Positions 15,782 through 23,971 of a DNA stretch of 44,252 bases are shown piece by piece; positions within the stretch are counted from its first letter, which is position 1; every line of letters starts with the position of its first letter. This DNA comes from CAZPAV01 sp964584755. GTDB lineage: Bacteria; Actinomycetota; Acidimicrobiia; Spongiisociales; UBA5794. The notes under the pieces are model-generated. The model was not told the origin of the DNA and did not search any database. It worked only from the letters and a program-made list of their open reading frames with translations. The stretch is taken from contig CAZPAV010000022.1 in assembly GCA_964584755.1 (NCBI GenBank), positions 1 to 44,252 of the forward strand, written 5' to 3'. The translations under genes and the position numbers were made by a program.

Positions 15782-16324
15782 TCAGTAGTCGTAGCGGCTG
15801 CCGGCGGAGGCCTCGATCGGGGATCCGTCGGCGGCCACCACGTACCAGGCGTTCTTGATGCCCTGCCCGTTGGCGTCCCCCGGGGCCCGGTCCCCGGCGA
15901 AGTAGTACAGGGGGTGACCCGCGTACGTCGCCTGGACCGTTCCGTCGGTGCGGGTCGTCGAGGCGATGAGACCGGCGTCGACCCCGGCGCCGGCGACGGC
16001 GCCGGCCGGGAGCGGCGGCCAGTTCGCGGCGCAGCCGTCGTAGCAGCTGCTCCGGTCGCCGTCGTCCTCGAGGAAGAGGTACACCGTGCGCCCCGCGTCG
16101 TCGACGAGGTGCGCGCCGAGGTCGTCCTCGGCGATGCGCAGGGTCGGGCCGGCGCTCGTGGCCGGGGGGAGGGTGGTCGCGGGCGCCGTCGTGGCGGGCA
16201 CGGTCGTGGCGGTCGTCGCCGCGGGTGCCGCCGTCGACGATCCCTGGTCCGGGGCGGCGCCTCCGCCGCAGGCGGCGATCACGAGCGACACCACCGCGGC
16301 GAGGACGAGACTTCGTCGGGACAC
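15782..16324 (-). CDS. Secreted-repeat lipoprotein (Lipoprotein_15 / COG4315 type)
   Basis: 180 residues from a GTG at 16324, with AAGGAGG five bases upstream. Lipobox IAAC at Cys19, then a Thr/Ala/Pro linker to about residue 55. Two family repeats follow: GRTVYLFLEDD with CYDGCAANWPPLP, and HPLYYFAGDRAPGDANGQG with a terminal WYVV. The conserved Y-x-(F/Y/W)-x-x-D motif defines the family. Function of the family is poorly known; it would be anchored on the outer face of the membrane. It lies 77 bp after the thiolase gene and 36 bp before the tRNA. Confidence 0.85.
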   Translation of the reverse strand: MSRRSLVLAAVVSLVIAACGGGAAPDQGSSTAAPAATTATTVPATTAPATTLPPATSAGPTLRIAEDDLGAHLVDDAGRTVYLFLEDDGDRSSCYDGCAANWPPLPAGAVAGAGVDAGLIASTTRTDGTVQATYAGHPLYYFAGDRAPGDANGQGIKNAWYVVAADGSPIEASAGSRYDY

Positions 16325-16401
16325 GCGGGCCTCCTTCTCCCTCGGGCTCTCCACGGGAGTACGGAGGCGACGGTCGTCGCGGTTCGCGGCGCTCCCGACG
16401 T

Positions 16402-17592
16402 TCAGGCCACCTCGAAGAGCCCGGCGGCGCCCATGCCGCCCCCGATGCACATCGTCACGATCCCGAAACGCCCGCCGGTGCGTCGCAGGTGGCGGAGGAG
16501 CTGCCCCACCATGCGCGACCCCGTCATGCCGTAGGGGTGCCCGATGGCGATGGAGCCACCGAGGGGATTGAGCTTCTCGTCGGGGATCTCGAGGACCCGC
16601 TGGCAGTAGAGCACCTGGGAGGCGAAGGCCTCGTTGAGCTCGACGACGTCGATGTCGTCGAGGGTCATGCCCACCATGTCGAGGAGCTTCGGGACCGCCC
16701 GCACCGGACCGATCCCCATCTCGTCGGGATCGACGCCGGCCACCTGGAAGCCGCGGAAGACCCCCAGCGGCTCGAGGCCGAGGGCGGCGGCCCGGTCGGC
16801 GGCCATCACCAGGGTCGCCGAGGCCCCGTCGGCGAACTGCGACGAGTTGCCCGCGGTCACGCTGCCGTTCTCCGGATCGAAGACCGGCCGCAACTTGGCG
16901 AGGCCCTCCAGGGTCGTGTCGGGACGGTTCGCCTCGTCGCGGTCGACCACGACACCCTCTTCGACGGCCATCGATCCGTCCTCCTGCTTCACGGCCCGGT
17001 TCACCGTGATCGGGGCGATGTCGTCGTCGAACGATCCCTCCTGCTGGCCCCGGGCGACGAGCTGCTGGGACCGGAGGGCGTACCGGTCCTGATCCTCGCG
17101 GGAGATGCCGTACCGCTTGGCGACGACCTCCGCGGTCTCGCCCATCGAGAGGTAGAGGCCGGGCAGCTCCTCGGCGAGGACGGGGTTGTAGAGGTCGGCG
17201 GTGCGGAGCCTCTCGTTCTGCACGAGGGTGATCGACTCCACGCCGCCGGCGAGGACGACGTCCGCCTCGCCCACCATGATCCGGTGTGCCGCCATGGCGA
17301 CCGTCTGCAGGCCGGAGGAGCAGAACCGGTTCACGGTGGCGCCCGGCACCGAGGTGGGCAGTCCGGCCCGGAGCAGCGCGACGCGGGCCACGTTGTGCCC
17401 CGACGGGCCCTCGGGGAGGCCGCACCCCAGCAGGACGTCCTCCACGTCCTCGTCGGCGACGGCGGGCACCGAGGCGAGGGTGGCCCGAATGGCGTGAGCG
17501 GCCAGGTCGTCGGGCCGAGTCATGTTGAACGAGCCCCGGTACCCCTTCCCCAGCGGGGTGCGCTTGTTGGCGACGACGACGGCTTCACGCAT
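16402..17592 (-). CDS. Acetyl-CoA C-acyltransferase (thiolase)
   Basis: 396 residues from the ATG at 17592, which has GGAG six bases upstream; an ATG at 17604 would add four residues but has poor spacing. Catalytic residues: Cys91 (NRFCSSG), His352 (GHPYG) and Cys382 (MCIGGG). NEAFASQ is also present. It condenses or cleaves acyl-CoA in beta-oxidation or acetoacetyl-CoA formation. GHPYGMTG differs slightly from the common GHPxGxSG. It is divergent from a carboxyltransferase gene, which hints at shared acyl-CoA metabolism. Confidence 0.92.
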   Translation of the reverse strand: MREAVVVANKRTPLGKGYRGSFNMTRPDDLAAHAIRATLASVPAVADEDVEDVLLGCGLPEGPSGHNVARVALLRAGLPTSVPGATVNRFCSSGLQTVAMAAHRIMVGEADVVLAGGVESITLVQNERLRTADLYNPVLAEELPGLYLSMGETAEVVAKRYGISREDQDRYALRSQQLVARGQQEGSFDDDIAPITVNRAVKQEDGSMAVEEGVVVDRDEANRPDTTLEGLAKLRPVFDPENGSVTAGNSSQFADGASATLVMAADRAAALGLEPLGVFRGFQVAGVDPDEMGIGPVRAVPKLLDMVGMTLDDIDVVELNEAFASQVLYCQRVLEIPDEKLNPLGGSIAIGHPYGMTGSRMVGQLLRHLRRTGGRFGIVTMCIGGGMGAAGLFEVA

Positions 17593-17708
17593 GACGAGCT
17601 CCATTCCTCGGGGGGTTCAGCGTACCGCTCCCAACCTCGGGCGCGGCGTGGGCCTTCCCGGTGCCCGCCGACCTCTCCGGGGGCGGCGGTGGGGGGGACG
17701 CGGGCGAC

Positions 17709-17734
17709 TAGCGTCGGCCCGTCGTCGCAGGAGG
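17709..17734 (+). promoter_or_regulatory. -10-like TAGCGT and ribosome-binding site before the BCCP-carboxyltransferase gene
   Basis: TAGCGT at 17709-17714 predicts a start near 17721. AGGAGG at 17729-17734 lies five bases before the GTG at 17740 and fixes that start. No clear -35. Confidence 0.4.
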
Positions 17735-17739
17735 CCGTC

Positions 17740-19563
17740 GTGACCGACCAGCCCGCACACGCCGTCACCGCACCCATGCAGGGAACCGTGGTCGAGGTCG
17801 CCGTGGCCGTGGGCGCCACGGTGCGGGCGGGCGAGCCGCTCCTCGTCCTCGAGTCGATGAAGCTCGAGCACCCCCTCACCGCTCCCGCCGCCGGCATCGT
17901 GACCGCCCTCCACGCCGGCCCGGGGGAGGTCGTCGCCGCCGGGGCCGTGCTCGTCGAGGTTCGTCCCGCCGCCGTCTCCGAGGAACCGACCCCCCGGGAG
18001 GAGGAACGGCGGGAGCGGACCGACCTCGCCGAGGTCCTCGACCGGCGGCGTCGGACCCGGGACGCGGCCCGCCCCGAGGCCGTCGCCCGCCGCCACGACG
18101 CGGGGAGACGAACGGCCCGGGAGAACGTCGCCGACCTCGTCGACCCGGGGAGCTTCCTCGAGTACGGGCCCCTCGTCGTCGCCGCGCAACGGGCCCGGCG
18201 CAGCCTCGAGGACCTCGTCGCACGGACCCCGGCGGACGGGCTCGTCGCGGGGATCGCCACGGTGAACGGTGACGAGTTCCCCCGCCACGACGCCACCTGT
18301 GCCGTCCTCGCCTACGACTTCACGGTCCTTGCCGGCACCCAGGGCGTGCAGAACCACCGCAAGACCGACCGCCTCCTCGAGCTCGCCACCCGCCACCGGT
18401 ACCCCGTCGTCCTCTTCGCCGAGGGTGGCGGCGGTCGACCGGGAGACACCGAGATGGCGGGCCGGGCCGGGCTCGACGTCCCGACCTTCGCCACCTTCGC
18501 CCGGCTCTCCGGCACCGTGCCGCTCGTGGCGGTCGTCTCCGGCTACTGCTTCGCCGGGAACGCCATCCTCGCCGGTTGCTGCGACATCATCATCGCCACC
18601 GCCGACGCGAACCTCGGCGCCGGCGGACCGGCCATGATCGAAGGCGGGGGGCTGGGGGTCGTCGCCCCCGAGGAGATCGGCCCGGCGACCGAGCAGGCGG
18701 CCGCCGGCGTCGTCGACGTGCTCGTCGCCGACGAGGCGGAGGCCACCGCGGTGGCCCGCCGCTACCTCTCGTACTTCCAGGGACCGGTGGCCCACTGGGA
18801 GGCGCCCGAGCAGGAGCCTCTACGCGACGTCGTACCGGAGAACCGCCGGCGCGCCTACGACGTACGTCCCGTCCTCGAGACGATCGCCGACGTCGGCTCG
18901 GTCCTCGAGCTGCGCCGGGAGTGCGGTCGCTCCATCGTCACCGCGCTCGCCCGCGTGGAGGGGCGTCCGGTCGGGATCCTCGCCAGCGACCCGTCCCACC
19001 TCGGCGGGGCCATCGACGCCGCCGCCGGGGACAAGGCGGCCCGGTTCTTCCAGCTCTGTGACGCCTTCGGGCTCCCCGTCGTCGCCCTCGTCGACACCCC
19101 CGGCATCATGGTGGGCCCCGAGGCGGAACGGTCCGGAACGGTCCGGCACGCCTCCCGCCCCTTCCTCGCCGGCGCCAACCTCTCGGTCCCGGTGATGGCC
19201 GTCGTGCTGCGTCGCGGCTACGGGCTCGGCGCCATGGCGATGGTGGGGGGAGGTTTCAAGGAGACGGCCTTCACGGTCGCTTGGCCCACCGGGGAGATCG
19301 GGCCGATGGGGCTCGAGGGGGCGGTGCGGCTCGGGTACCGGCGGGAGCTCGAGGCCCTCGCCGATCCCCGCGAGCGGGAACGCCGCGAAGCCGAGCTCGT
19401 CGCCGCCGCCTACGAGGAGGGAAAGGCGCTGGCCGCCGCGACGTGGTTCGACCTCGACGACGTCATCGACCCCGCCGAGACGCGGGAGTGGATCGCCGCG
19501 GTGGTTCGGAGCCTGCCTCCGGGTCGCCGCTGGGGGCGGCGACCCTTCGTCGACGCCGGCTAG
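17740..19563 (+). CDS. Biotin-carrier / acyl-CoA carboxyltransferase fusion
   Basis: 607 residues. The N-terminal biotinyl domain (about 8-77) has ESMKLEH with the biotinylated Lys41. A charged linker (80-125) leads to a two-lobed carboxyltransferase domain: VVSGYCFAGNAILAGCCD, NLGAGGPAMIEGGGLG and YLSYFQG in the N-lobe; VDTPGIMVGPEAE and LRRGYGLGAMAM in the C-lobe. These match the carboxyltransferase part of single-chain long-chain acyl-CoA carboxylases, whose order is BC-...-BCCP-CT; here only BCCP-CT is present. A separate biotin carboxylase must be supplied from elsewhere, and none is in the window. Substrate chain length is unknown. Confidence 0.88.
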   Translation: MTDQPAHAVTAPMQGTVVEVAVAVGATVRAGEPLLVLESMKLEHPLTAPAAGIVTALHAGPGEVVAAGAVLVEVRPAAVSEEPTPREEERRERTDLAEVLDRRRRTRDAARPEAVARRHDAGRRTARENVADLVDPGSFLEYGPLVVAAQRARRSLEDLVARTPADGLVAGIATVNGDEFPRHDATCAVLAYDFTVLAGTQGVQNHRKTDRLLELATRHRYPVVLFAEGGGGRPGDTEMAGRAGLDVPTFATFARLSGTVPLVAVVSGYCFAGNAILAGCCDIIIATADANLGAGGPAMIEGGGLGVVAPEEIGPATEQAAAGVVDVLVADEAEATAVARRYLSYFQGPVAHWEAPEQEPLRDVVPENRRRAYDVRPVLETIADVGSVLELRRECGRSIVTALARVEGRPVGILASDPSHLGGAIDAAAGDKAARFFQLCDAFGLPVVALVDTPGIMVGPEAERSGTVRHASRPFLAGANLSVPVMAVVLRRGYGLGAMAMVGGGFKETAFTVAWPTGEIGPMGLEGAVRLGYRRELEALADPRERERREAELVAAAYEEGKALAAATWFDLDDVIDPAETREWIAAVVRSLPPGRRWGRRPFVDAG

Positions 19564-19601
19564 GGGAGGGACGTCGGCCGCCGGCCGGCCGGTCAGGGAC
19601 G

Positions 19602-19631
19602 TTGACGGCGCCACCCGGCACCCGACATACT
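19602..19631 (+). promoter_or_regulatory. Sigma-70-like promoter for the orphan lipoprotein gene
   Basis: TTGACG (19602-19607), 18-bp spacer, CATACT (19626-19631). The predicted start near 19638 gives a leader of about 33 nt, with AAAGGGA ahead of the ATG at 19671. Confidence 0.5.
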
Positions 19632-19670
19632 GGGGCGTCGACGGGGCCCCGTCGGGAAAGGGACGGCGAC

Positions 19671-21011
19671 ATGGCGTTCGGGAGGTGGCGGGTCCGGTCC
19701 GGCGCGGCCGTCGCGGCGGGGGTCGTCGGCGGCCTGCTCCTCCTCGCCGGCTGCTCCCGATCCGGGGTCGGGTCGACGCCGACCGCCGCCGTGCCGGGGA
19801 ACGGCCTGCGCCCCACCGCCGTCTGCGCCGCGGACGCCGTCGTTCCCGGTCTCGATCTCGCCGCGGCGGCGGGCACCCCCACGCTCACCCCCGACGGCGC
19901 GGTGGCGCCCCTGGGGACGTCGGGTGCCCGGGCGCTCGCCGACTCCCTCCTCGCCCGACCGTGGTGTGACCTGCCGTCCACCGCGCCGACCGCCGACCCG
20001 GTCGGGGCCTTCCGGAACGCCCTCGAGGCGTGGACGCAGGCCGACGCGGACGGTCCGGCGGAGGTCGCCGACCGAGATCGAGCCCTCGCCATGGCCGAGT
20101 TCGACACGCTGGCTCGGGTGACGCTGGCCTCGAGCGACGATCCCGCCCTGCTCTTCGGTCTGGCGGTGACGGCATCGGCGCTCGGCCGGCCGGACACGGC
20201 CTCCGCCGCGACCGCTCGGGCGAGGACGCTCGCCGCGGACGAGGTGCGGAGGGCGACCGCCGGCATCGACGACCCGACGGTCCTCCTGCGCGCCGAGGCC
20301 GAAGCCCGGCTCCTGGCGCTCGACACCCGCGGCCTCCCCCTCGCCCGCCTCGGCGACGTCGTCGACCGGCGCGTCCGTGAGCTCGCCGCCGGTTTCGACC
20401 CCTGCGACGCCACCTCCGCACAGGTCGACGAGGTGGAGACGTGGCAGGCCCTGGCCGAGGCGGTCGGCGCCGCCGTGCCCGCGAAGCTCACCACCGCCTT
20501 CGCGCGCTGGCGACGACAGGCCGACGGGGTCGGCACCCTCGCCTGCGACGCGCTCGCGGTGGTGGGGAGACACTCGGGTGATCCCGGGGGCGTCGCCGTC
20601 CTCGACCTCGTCGCCTGCGACGGCCGCACCTGGTCGGGGACGGTGCAGCTCGCGGGGAGCCGGCGGGTCTCCGGTGGGCTGTTCACCTATCGGGAGACGT
20701 TCGAGGTCGCGGTGACCGTTCCCGAGGAGGGTGGAGTCGGGGAGGGCTCCTTCGTCACCACCCTCGAGTTCACGGGAAGCCTCGAGGAGGGTGACGTGAC
20801 GGGTGCGGCACCACTCACCGGGACGCTGACGATCGCCATCGACCAGGATGCGGGTCTCGCCCGACTGAGCTTCGTCCACGACCCGACCGTCGCCACGATC
20901 GAGATCGGCCCGCCCGGCGACGCGCGGGAGACCCGGGAGCAACTCGAGGGGAACCGGATCGACGTCACCGCCCCCCTGCTGCGTCCAACCGGATGCGACG
21001 ACGCCGCCTGA
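19671..21011 (+). CDS. Lipoprotein of unknown function
   Basis: 446 residues. Signal peptide with lipobox LAGC at Cys28. Residues 90-270 are Ala-rich and helical, with regular Ala/Arg/Asp periodicity suggestive of TPR-like or other helical repeats. From about residue 300 the sequence looks beta-rich: it alternates hydrophobic and polar residues (GTVQLAGSRRVSGGLFTYRE and later strands). Four Cys residues outside the signal could form disulfides. I do not recognise the family. It follows the carboxyltransferase by 107 bp with its own promoter and is convergent with the next gene. Confidence 0.75.
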   Translation: MAFGRWRVRSGAAVAAGVVGGLLLLAGCSRSGVGSTPTAAVPGNGLRPTAVCAADAVVPGLDLAAAAGTPTLTPDGAVAPLGTSGARALADSLLARPWCDLPSTAPTADPVGAFRNALEAWTQADADGPAEVADRDRALAMAEFDTLARVTLASSDDPALLFGLAVTASALGRPDTASAATARARTLAADEVRRATAGIDDPTVLLRAEAEARLLALDTRGLPLARLGDVVDRRVRELAAGFDPCDATSAQVDEVETWQALAEAVGAAVPAKLTTAFARWRRQADGVGTLACDALAVVGRHSGDPGGVAVLDLVACDGRTWSGTVQLAGSRRVSGGLFTYRETFEVAVTVPEEGGVGEGSFVTTLEFTGSLEEGDVTGAAPLTGTLTIAIDQDAGLARLSFVHDPTVATIEIGPPGDARETREQLEGNRIDVTAPLLRPTGCDDAA

Positions 21012-21021
21012 CCGGGAGGGC

Positions 21022-21534
21022 TCAGTCGCCGGGTGCCTCGGTGAGGAAGGTCGGCTCCGCGTCGACGCGGGGCGCGCCCTCCTCCCACTCCGTCCAGTCC
21101 TCCCACTCGGACACCTCGGTCGGCTCCGGCTCCTCGGCGACGAGGTCCTCCCCGGCAGGGACGTCGACGTACTCGAGGTACTCCACGAGCGGCGACTCGT
21201 CACCGCCGGCGAAGGCGAAGCTGAGGTAGCCGACCCGGGTGTAGGGGCTTCCCTCCCCGTCGGGGAGCCACGCCACCGCCACCGGCTCGCTGCCCGCCTC
21301 GCCACGGGTGAGGAGCACACCGGGGTTCTCCAGGGTCACCCGGACCAGGGCGTCGACGAGCTCTCCGGGCGCCACGTCGCCGGCGATGGATCCCGTTGCA
21401 TCCGCGGCGAGCAGGGCCGCGACCCCGTCCCAGTTCCGGGAGTTGAACTCGTCGACGAACCGGACGACGACGTTCTCGCGTGCCGGGTCCCCGGGGGCGT
21501 CGTCGCCGGGGTGCGCCACCTCATGCTCGGTCAT
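21022..21534 (-). CDS. SnoaL/NTF2-like protein
   Basis: 170 residues from the ATG at 21534, which has GGAAGGTGG just upstream; an in-frame ATG at 21561 (179 residues) has no ribosome-binding site and is the alternative. VVRFVDEFNSRNWDGVAALLAADATGSIAG is the N-terminal helix-turn of SnoaL/NTF2-fold proteins, and the following strands (EPVAVAWLP, RVGYLSFAF, LVEYLEYVDVP) fit the cone-shaped sheet. The C-terminus is acidic and Trp-rich (SEWEDWTEWEEG). The ligand or reaction is unknown. Confidence 0.7.
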   Translation of the reverse strand: MTEHEVAHPGDDAPGDPARENVVVRFVDEFNSRNWDGVAALLAADATGSIAGDVAPGELVDALVRVTLENPGVLLTRGEAGSEPVAVAWLPDGEGSPYTRVGYLSFAFAGGDESPLVEYLEYVDVPAGEDLVAEEPEPTEVSEWEDWTEWEEGAPRVDAEPTFLTEAPGD

Positions 21535-21585
21535 GACCACCTTCCGGTCGATGTCGCTCATCCGAATGGTACGAGGCGGACGGGA

Positions 21586-22446
21586 TCACGCGGTCGATGG
21601 CACCTCGCCCGGGCGCTCTCCGCGGGCGATCGGTCCACCGGAGGTGCACCAGTCGCTCCACGAGCCGGGGTAGAGGAGGGGCCGGCCGAGGCCGGCGAGC
21701 TCGGCGGCGAGGATGCCGTGGCAGGCGGTGACCCCGCTTCCGCAGGCGACGACGAAGTCGGCGTCGTCGATGCCGAGGGCGGCGAAGCGCGCCCGGAGCG
21801 CCGTGGCGGAGAGGAAGCGGAGGTCGGCGTCGAGGCTCCCCGTGTAGGGGAGGTTCACCGCGGTGGGGATGTGTCCGGCCACCGGGTCGATGGGTTCCGT
21901 CTCTCCGCGGAACCGCTCGGGGGTGCGGACGTCGACGAGCGGCCGACGTCCGAGCAGGGACGCGACCTCCCGGCGGTCCACCGTCCCGGGCCAGGAGGCG
22001 GGGACCGGTCCGAATCGACAGGACCGGGTCGGTGGCGTGGGCCGCTCGAGCGGACGCCCGGCACGGAGCCATGCCTGGATGCCGCCGTCGAGGACCGCCA
22101 CCCGGGGCGCGCCGAGCGCGGTGAGCATCCACCACAGGCGCGCCGCGAAGCCGCCCCCGCGATCGTCGTAGGCCACGACCGTCGTCTCCGGGCACACGCC
22201 CGCGGCCTCCATCCGGGCGGCGAAGGTCCGGGGATGCGGAAGCGGATGCCGACCCGGGCCCTCCCGGGCGGAGAGGTCGTCGTCGAGGGAGAGGAGGATC
22301 GCGCCGGGAAGGTGACCACCGGCGTACTCGCGGCGGGCCCGCCGCGGCTCCTCGAGCCACCAGCGGCAGTCGACGAGACGCACTCCCGGGTCGGCTCCGT
22401 GGGTCGCGACCCAGGCGACGTCGACGAGCGGTCCGAACCGCTTCAC
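21586..22446 (-). CDS. 3-mercaptopyruvate sulfurtransferase (tandem rhodanese)
   Basis: 286 residues from a GTG at 22446 that overlaps the upstream stop by 4 bp. Two rhodanese domains: an inactive N-terminal one (about 10-125, with WWLEEPRRARREYAGGHLPGA) and a catalytic C-terminal one with the active loop CGSGVTA beginning at Cys235. CGSGVTA is the loop of mercaptopyruvate sulfurtransferases, whereas thiosulfate enzymes usually have CRKGVTA. It transfers sulfur to cyanide or thiols. Transcribed after the LURP-one-like gene. Confidence 0.88.
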   Translation of the reverse strand: MKRFGPLVDVAWVATHGADPGVRLVDCRWWLEEPRRARREYAGGHLPGAILLSLDDDLSAREGPGRHPLPHPRTFAARMEAAGVCPETTVVAYDDRGGGFAARLWWMLTALGAPRVAVLDGGIQAWLRAGRPLERPTPPTRSCRFGPVPASWPGTVDRREVASLLGRRPLVDVRTPERFRGETEPIDPVAGHIPTAVNLPYTGSLDADLRFLSATALRARFAALGIDDADFVVACGSGVTACHGILAAELAGLGRPLLYPGSWSDWCTSGGPIARGERPGEVPSTA

Positions 22447-22982
22447 GTCGCGCCGGCCGCCGGACGCGGCGCACCGGGGATGGGGGCCGGGACGAGATCG
22501 GAGGGGCGGGTGGCGGCCTCCCAGGGGCGGGCGACGACGTACCAGGAGAGGACGAGCGCCGCGACGGGGACGGCCAGCGAGGCCTCGACGTCGATGCGGT
22601 TGTACGAGACGAGCGACCCGGAGAGCCGGGCCACCGACGTCCCCCCCACGGCGATGTGCCAGCGACGGGGACGAGGGTCGGAGAGGAGCTCGTACGCCCA
22701 CACGGCGGAGCCCAGCTCCCAGCGCCGGCCCCACCAGGAGCGGCGCGTGACCCGGGCGAGCTCGCCCTCGTCGCCGAGGATGCGGACGACCCCCCATCCG
22801 TGGGGCTCGACGAGCCAGCGGGTCCCGTCGGGGAACCGGACCGTGGAGCAGTGGCGGCGGGGATGACGCTCCAGCTCGGCGACGACACCGGCGGCGGTAC
22901 GCAGCTCCCAACGGTTCGAGAACCAGGGGCTGCGCAGCTCGACCGAACCGTGGAGGACGGAACGCACGCCGGGTGGGTCCAT
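22443..22982 (-). CDS. Hypothetical protein, possibly LURP-one/Tubby-like fold
   Basis: 179 residues from the ATG at 22982; a GTG at 22991 is also possible. The ATG is preferred because TAGCGT lies seven bases upstream, fitting a leaderless mRNA. The sequence is a series of beta strands rich in Trp and Arg (WELRTAAGVVAELERHP, RWLVEPHGWGVVRIL, ARVTRRSWWGRRWEL, WHIAVGGTSVARL), ending in a hydrophobic helix (LAVPVAALVLSWYVV) that in LURP-one/scramblase-like folds is buried in the barrel. No catalytic motif is seen. Function unknown; it is translationally coupled to the sulfurtransferase. Confidence 0.7.
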   Translation of the reverse strand: MDPPGVRSVLHGSVELRSPWFSNRWELRTAAGVVAELERHPRRHCSTVRFPDGTRWLVEPHGWGVVRILGDEGELARVTRRSWWGRRWELGSAVWAYELLSDPRPRRWHIAVGGTSVARLSGSLVSYNRIDVEASLAVPVAALVLSWYVVARPWEAATRPSDLVPAPIPGAPRPAAGAT

Positions 22983-22989
22983 GCCCTGC

Positions 22990-23013
22990 ACGCTAGCGGT
23001 CGAGAGGTAACGT
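22990..23013. promoter_or_regulatory. Divergent leaderless -10 elements
   Basis: Minus strand: TAGCGT (22995-22990), seven bases, ATG at 22982. Plus strand: TAACGT (23008-23013), six bases, GTG at 23020. The -10 elements are only 12 bp apart, so the two polymerases cannot bind together. No ribosome-binding site precedes either start. Confidence 0.5.
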
Positions 23014-23019
23014 CCGGAC

Positions 23020-23892
23020 GTGTTCCTCCACCTCGTCGACGGGACCTACGAGCTGTTCCGGGCCTACTTCGGCGCGCCACGGCGGAGCGCGCCCGACGGG
23101 AGGGAGGTGGGTGCGGTCCACGGGCTCGTCGCCGGCGTCCTCGCGCTCCTCGCCGAACCGGGGGTCACCCACGTCGCGGCCGCGTTCGACTCGGTCGTCG
23201 AGTCGTTTCGCAACCGGGTGTTCCCCGCCTACAAGAGCGCCGCCGGGGTCGAGGGGGAACTGCTGGCCCAGTTCCCCCTCGCCGAGCGGGCCTTGCGCTC
23301 CCTCGGGATCACCGTGTGGTCGATGTACGAGTACGAGGCGGACGACGCGCTGGCCACCGGCGCCCGCCGCTGGGCCGGGGAGGTGGAGCGGGTCGTCGTC
23401 CACACGCCGGACAAGGATCTCTGTCAGCTCTACGGCGATCCACGCATCGTCGGCTACGACCGGCGACGGGGGCGGTTCGTCGACCGGGCGGCGGTACGGG
23501 AGCGATTCGGGGTGGAGCCCGAGTCCATTCCCGACTACCTGGCGCTCGTCGGCGACGCCGCCGACGGTCTCCCCGGCATTCCCGGCTGGGGAGCGAAGTC
23601 GACCGCGGCGGTGCTGTCCCGCCACCGGCACATCGAGGCGATCCCCCTGGAGCCGGCCCGGTGGCAGGTCGGGGTGCGCGGCGCCGCCCGCCTCGGCGAG
23701 AACCTCCTCACCCACCTGGAGGAGGCCCTGCTCTACCGGTACCTCGCGACGCTCCGCACCGACGTCCCCCTACCCGACGCGCTCGAGGACCTGCGGTGGC
23801 AGGGGGTGCCACGGGGGCGGTTCCTCGCCTTGTGCGACGAGCTGGGGTTCGGCCGGATCCGAGACCGTCCCCGGCGATGGCGGGAGGGGTGA
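23020..23892 (+). CDS. 5'-3' exonuclease / flap endonuclease-like protein (PolA N-domain homologue)
   Basis: 290 residues. Acidic metal-binding residues are in the right places: LVDGTYELFRAY (Asp7), YEADDALAT, TPDKDLCQL, and GDAADGLPGIPGWGAKS, which also includes the helix-hairpin-helix DNA-binding motif. YKSAAG after AFDS is the family's arch region. It would remove 5' flaps or RNA primers in replication and repair, as a stand-alone version of the PolA exonuclease domain. A GTG start with a -10-like TAACGT six bases upstream suggests leaderless translation. Confidence 0.9.
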   Translation: MFLHLVDGTYELFRAYFGAPRRSAPDGREVGAVHGLVAGVLALLAEPGVTHVAAAFDSVVESFRNRVFPAYKSAAGVEGELLAQFPLAERALRSLGITVWSMYEYEADDALATGARRWAGEVERVVVHTPDKDLCQLYGDPRIVGYDRRRGRFVDRAAVRERFGVEPESIPDYLALVGDAADGLPGIPGWGAKSTAAVLSRHRHIEAIPLEPARWQVGVRGAARLGENLLTHLEEALLYRYLATLRTDVPLPDALEDLRWQGVPRGRFLALCDELGFGRIRDRPRRWREG

Positions 23893-23971
23893 GGGAGCCG
23901 GGTGCGACCTGCAGGGCCCGCCGGCCCGGTGAGTTGCGGAAACCGACGGGCCGACGGGAGAATGCGCCGTC

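Noticed and set aside
17593..17739. A small gene between the thiolase and the carboxyltransferase.
   Set aside because: No frame with a start signal and plausible composition; it fits a divergent promoter region.
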